6,432 nt of DNA, from NCBI GenBank assembly GCA_900551535.1, contig URWJ01000084.1, positions 1 to 6,432 of the forward strand. The letters run 5' to 3'. Under the pieces are notes generated by a model. It was not told where the DNA came from, ran no database searches, and was given only the letters and a program-made list of their open reading frames with translations. Position numbers and translations under genes: made by a program. How positions within the stretch are numbered: the stretch's first letter is position 1; the number at the start of each line of letters is the position of its first letter. Source of the DNA: an uncultured Granulicatella sp. (GTDB taxonomy: Bacteria; Bacillota; Bacilli; Lactobacillales; Aerococcaceae). Positions 5,435 to 6,432 of this stretch are shown piece after piece.

Positions 5435-6432
5435 GTGCGCACGTTTTTAGAGAAGTTAATGTTCTTTATTTTGATTAGTATGTATTTAATGGGACAACAA
5501 ACAGAAGTCTTTACTATATTTTTAGGTCTTTGTATTTTTATTCTTTCTCTATCTATAGAAGTGTTTGAAAATAGTTGGATTCAACGCATTTCGCTAGTAA
5601 TATCTGGTGCTTTATGCATCTTCTATCCTGAAACGGGATTGTATCTTTCCATTTTCATCATGCATGCTGCCCAACTATTCGGGCTCCCAGGAGCTTTTGC
5701 TGGCATCATCCTTTTACTGCGACCAGATTTATTCACATTAATCCTAAGCGTTATCGGAACGTACGTTATTTTACGTAGTCGCTATGATAAAGAATTCCGC
5801 ACGATGAGTCACCATATTCAAGACGACTTAGAGCATGAACGACTCCTCCTATTGCAGCGACAACAATTTAGCCAAGAAGAAACGTTGAAGCAAATGGAGG
5901 TCGCAACCCTTAAGGAACGGAATCGTATTTCTCACGCCTTGCACGACCAAATCGGACATACGCTGAGTGCTTCGATTATGCAACTAGAAGCCTTGCAAAT
6001 TATCACCAATGAACCCGTTGTCGAGAAGAAGTTAGAACAAGTCTCCGGTATCCTTCAAAACGGGATGGACGAGATTCGAACAACGATTCATCAGCTTTAC
6101 GATGACTCCTTCCTACTCTCCCAAAAGATGGATGAGATTCTTCACCCGCTTGAAGAAAAGGCGCAAGTCAATTATCAAAATACAATTTCGGATGAAATTC
6201 CAATTGGTTTGAAATACGACATCCTTACTATCTGTAAAGAGATGGCAACGAATTTTATGAAGTATTCAAACGGAAATCAAATTCAATTATTTTTACTAGA
6301 ACAAAACAACTACTACACGATTCAATATAAAGATAATGGGAATGAGACGAGAAATGACACCCCGGGCATGGGCTTAACGATGATGAAAGAACTGGTGGAG
6401 AAACATAAAGGGGTTATGACATTACAAACAAA
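5435..6432 (+). CDS. Sensor histidine kinase, HisKA_3 class (LiaS/DesK/YvfT-like), 3' truncated by window end
   Basis: The frame opens with GTG 5435, which has GGAGG 8 nt upstream; an in-frame GTG at 5426 overlaps that SD and is unlikely. 332 codons are visible and the frame is still open at the edge. Residues 1-115 are very hydrophobic, about five membrane passes (near 6-19, 24-42, 52-64, 67-94, 99-113), with almost no extracellular loop, so the signal is probably sensed within the membrane or relayed by a partner. A charged coiled-coil-like linker (119-160) leads to the dimerisation box ERNRISHALHDQIGHTLSAS with phosphoacceptor H170. The ATPase domain has N-box E269 and N273, DNG (300-302) and GMGL (311-314). 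The N-box reads TNFMKYS where HKHS-like sequence is usual, with Tyr277 in place of His. A response regulator gene is expected just downstream. It likely controls the divergent exporter and its own gene. Confidence 0.93.
   Translation, partial: MRTFLEKLMFFILISMYLMGQQTEVFTIFLGLCIFILSLSIEVFENSWIQRISLVISGALCIFYPETGLYLSIFIMHAAQLFGLPGAFAGIILLLRPDLFTLILSVIGTYVILRSRYDKEFRTMSHHIQDDLEHERLLLLQRQQFSQEETLKQMEVATLKERNRISHALHDQIGHTLSASIMQLEALQIITNEPVVEKKLEQVSGILQNGMDEIRTTIHQLYDDSFLLSQKMDEILHPLEEKAQVNYQNTISDEIPIGLKYDILTICKEMATNFMKYSNGNQIQLFLLEQNNYYTIQYKDNGNETRNDTPGMGLTMMKELVEKHKGVMTLQT

Overview
The window looks like a chromosomal segment from a low-GC Gram-positive (Bacillota), most likely Lactobacillales. 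The evidence is a MecA adaptor gene, AGGAGG-type ribosome binding sites, compact intrinsic terminators with T-tracts, and overlapping genes. Genus cannot be fixed from the sequence alone; a Carnobacteriaceae- or Enterococcaceae-like host is a guess.

Left part (1-1630): the last 26 codons of an unidentified + strand gene end at 81 and face a minus-strand flavin oxidoreductase gene (132-881) across a strong, probably bidirectional terminator. Upstream of the oxidoreductase, also on the minus strand, is mecA (best start 1620), with its own intrinsic terminator in the short gap between the two genes.

Middle gap (1630-2122, about 490 bp): there is no conventional gene here, but there is much structure. 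It holds an approximately 210-bp palindromic element able to fold into a long stem carrying two inner hairpins. Close to the end of the ABC operon there is a 15-codon + strand micro-ORF with a good Shine-Dalgarno, lying almost exactly inside a terminator-like hairpin. These are the least explained parts of the window.

Right part (2123-6432): a minus-strand operon encodes an ABC-2 type exporter. The order is ATPase, permease 1, permease 2, with overlapping genes and so probable translational coupling. A sensor histidine kinase of the HisKA_3 (LiaS/DesK/YvfT-like) class is divergently transcribed from the other side of a 162-bp intergenic region and runs off the right edge. That shared region carries five TGTCA/TGACA-type half-sites, including a perfect ATGACA-TT-TGTCAT palindrome just upstream of the kinase promoter. 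The layout suggests a self-contained module: an intramembrane-sensing kinase, a response regulator presumably just beyond the window, and an exporter switched on by that regulator. The exporter's substrate is not evident; membrane-active compounds, peptides or lipids are possible.

Nothing here proves a new defence or mobile system. The best leads are the palindromic element, the micro-ORF/terminator and the divergent operator cluster.
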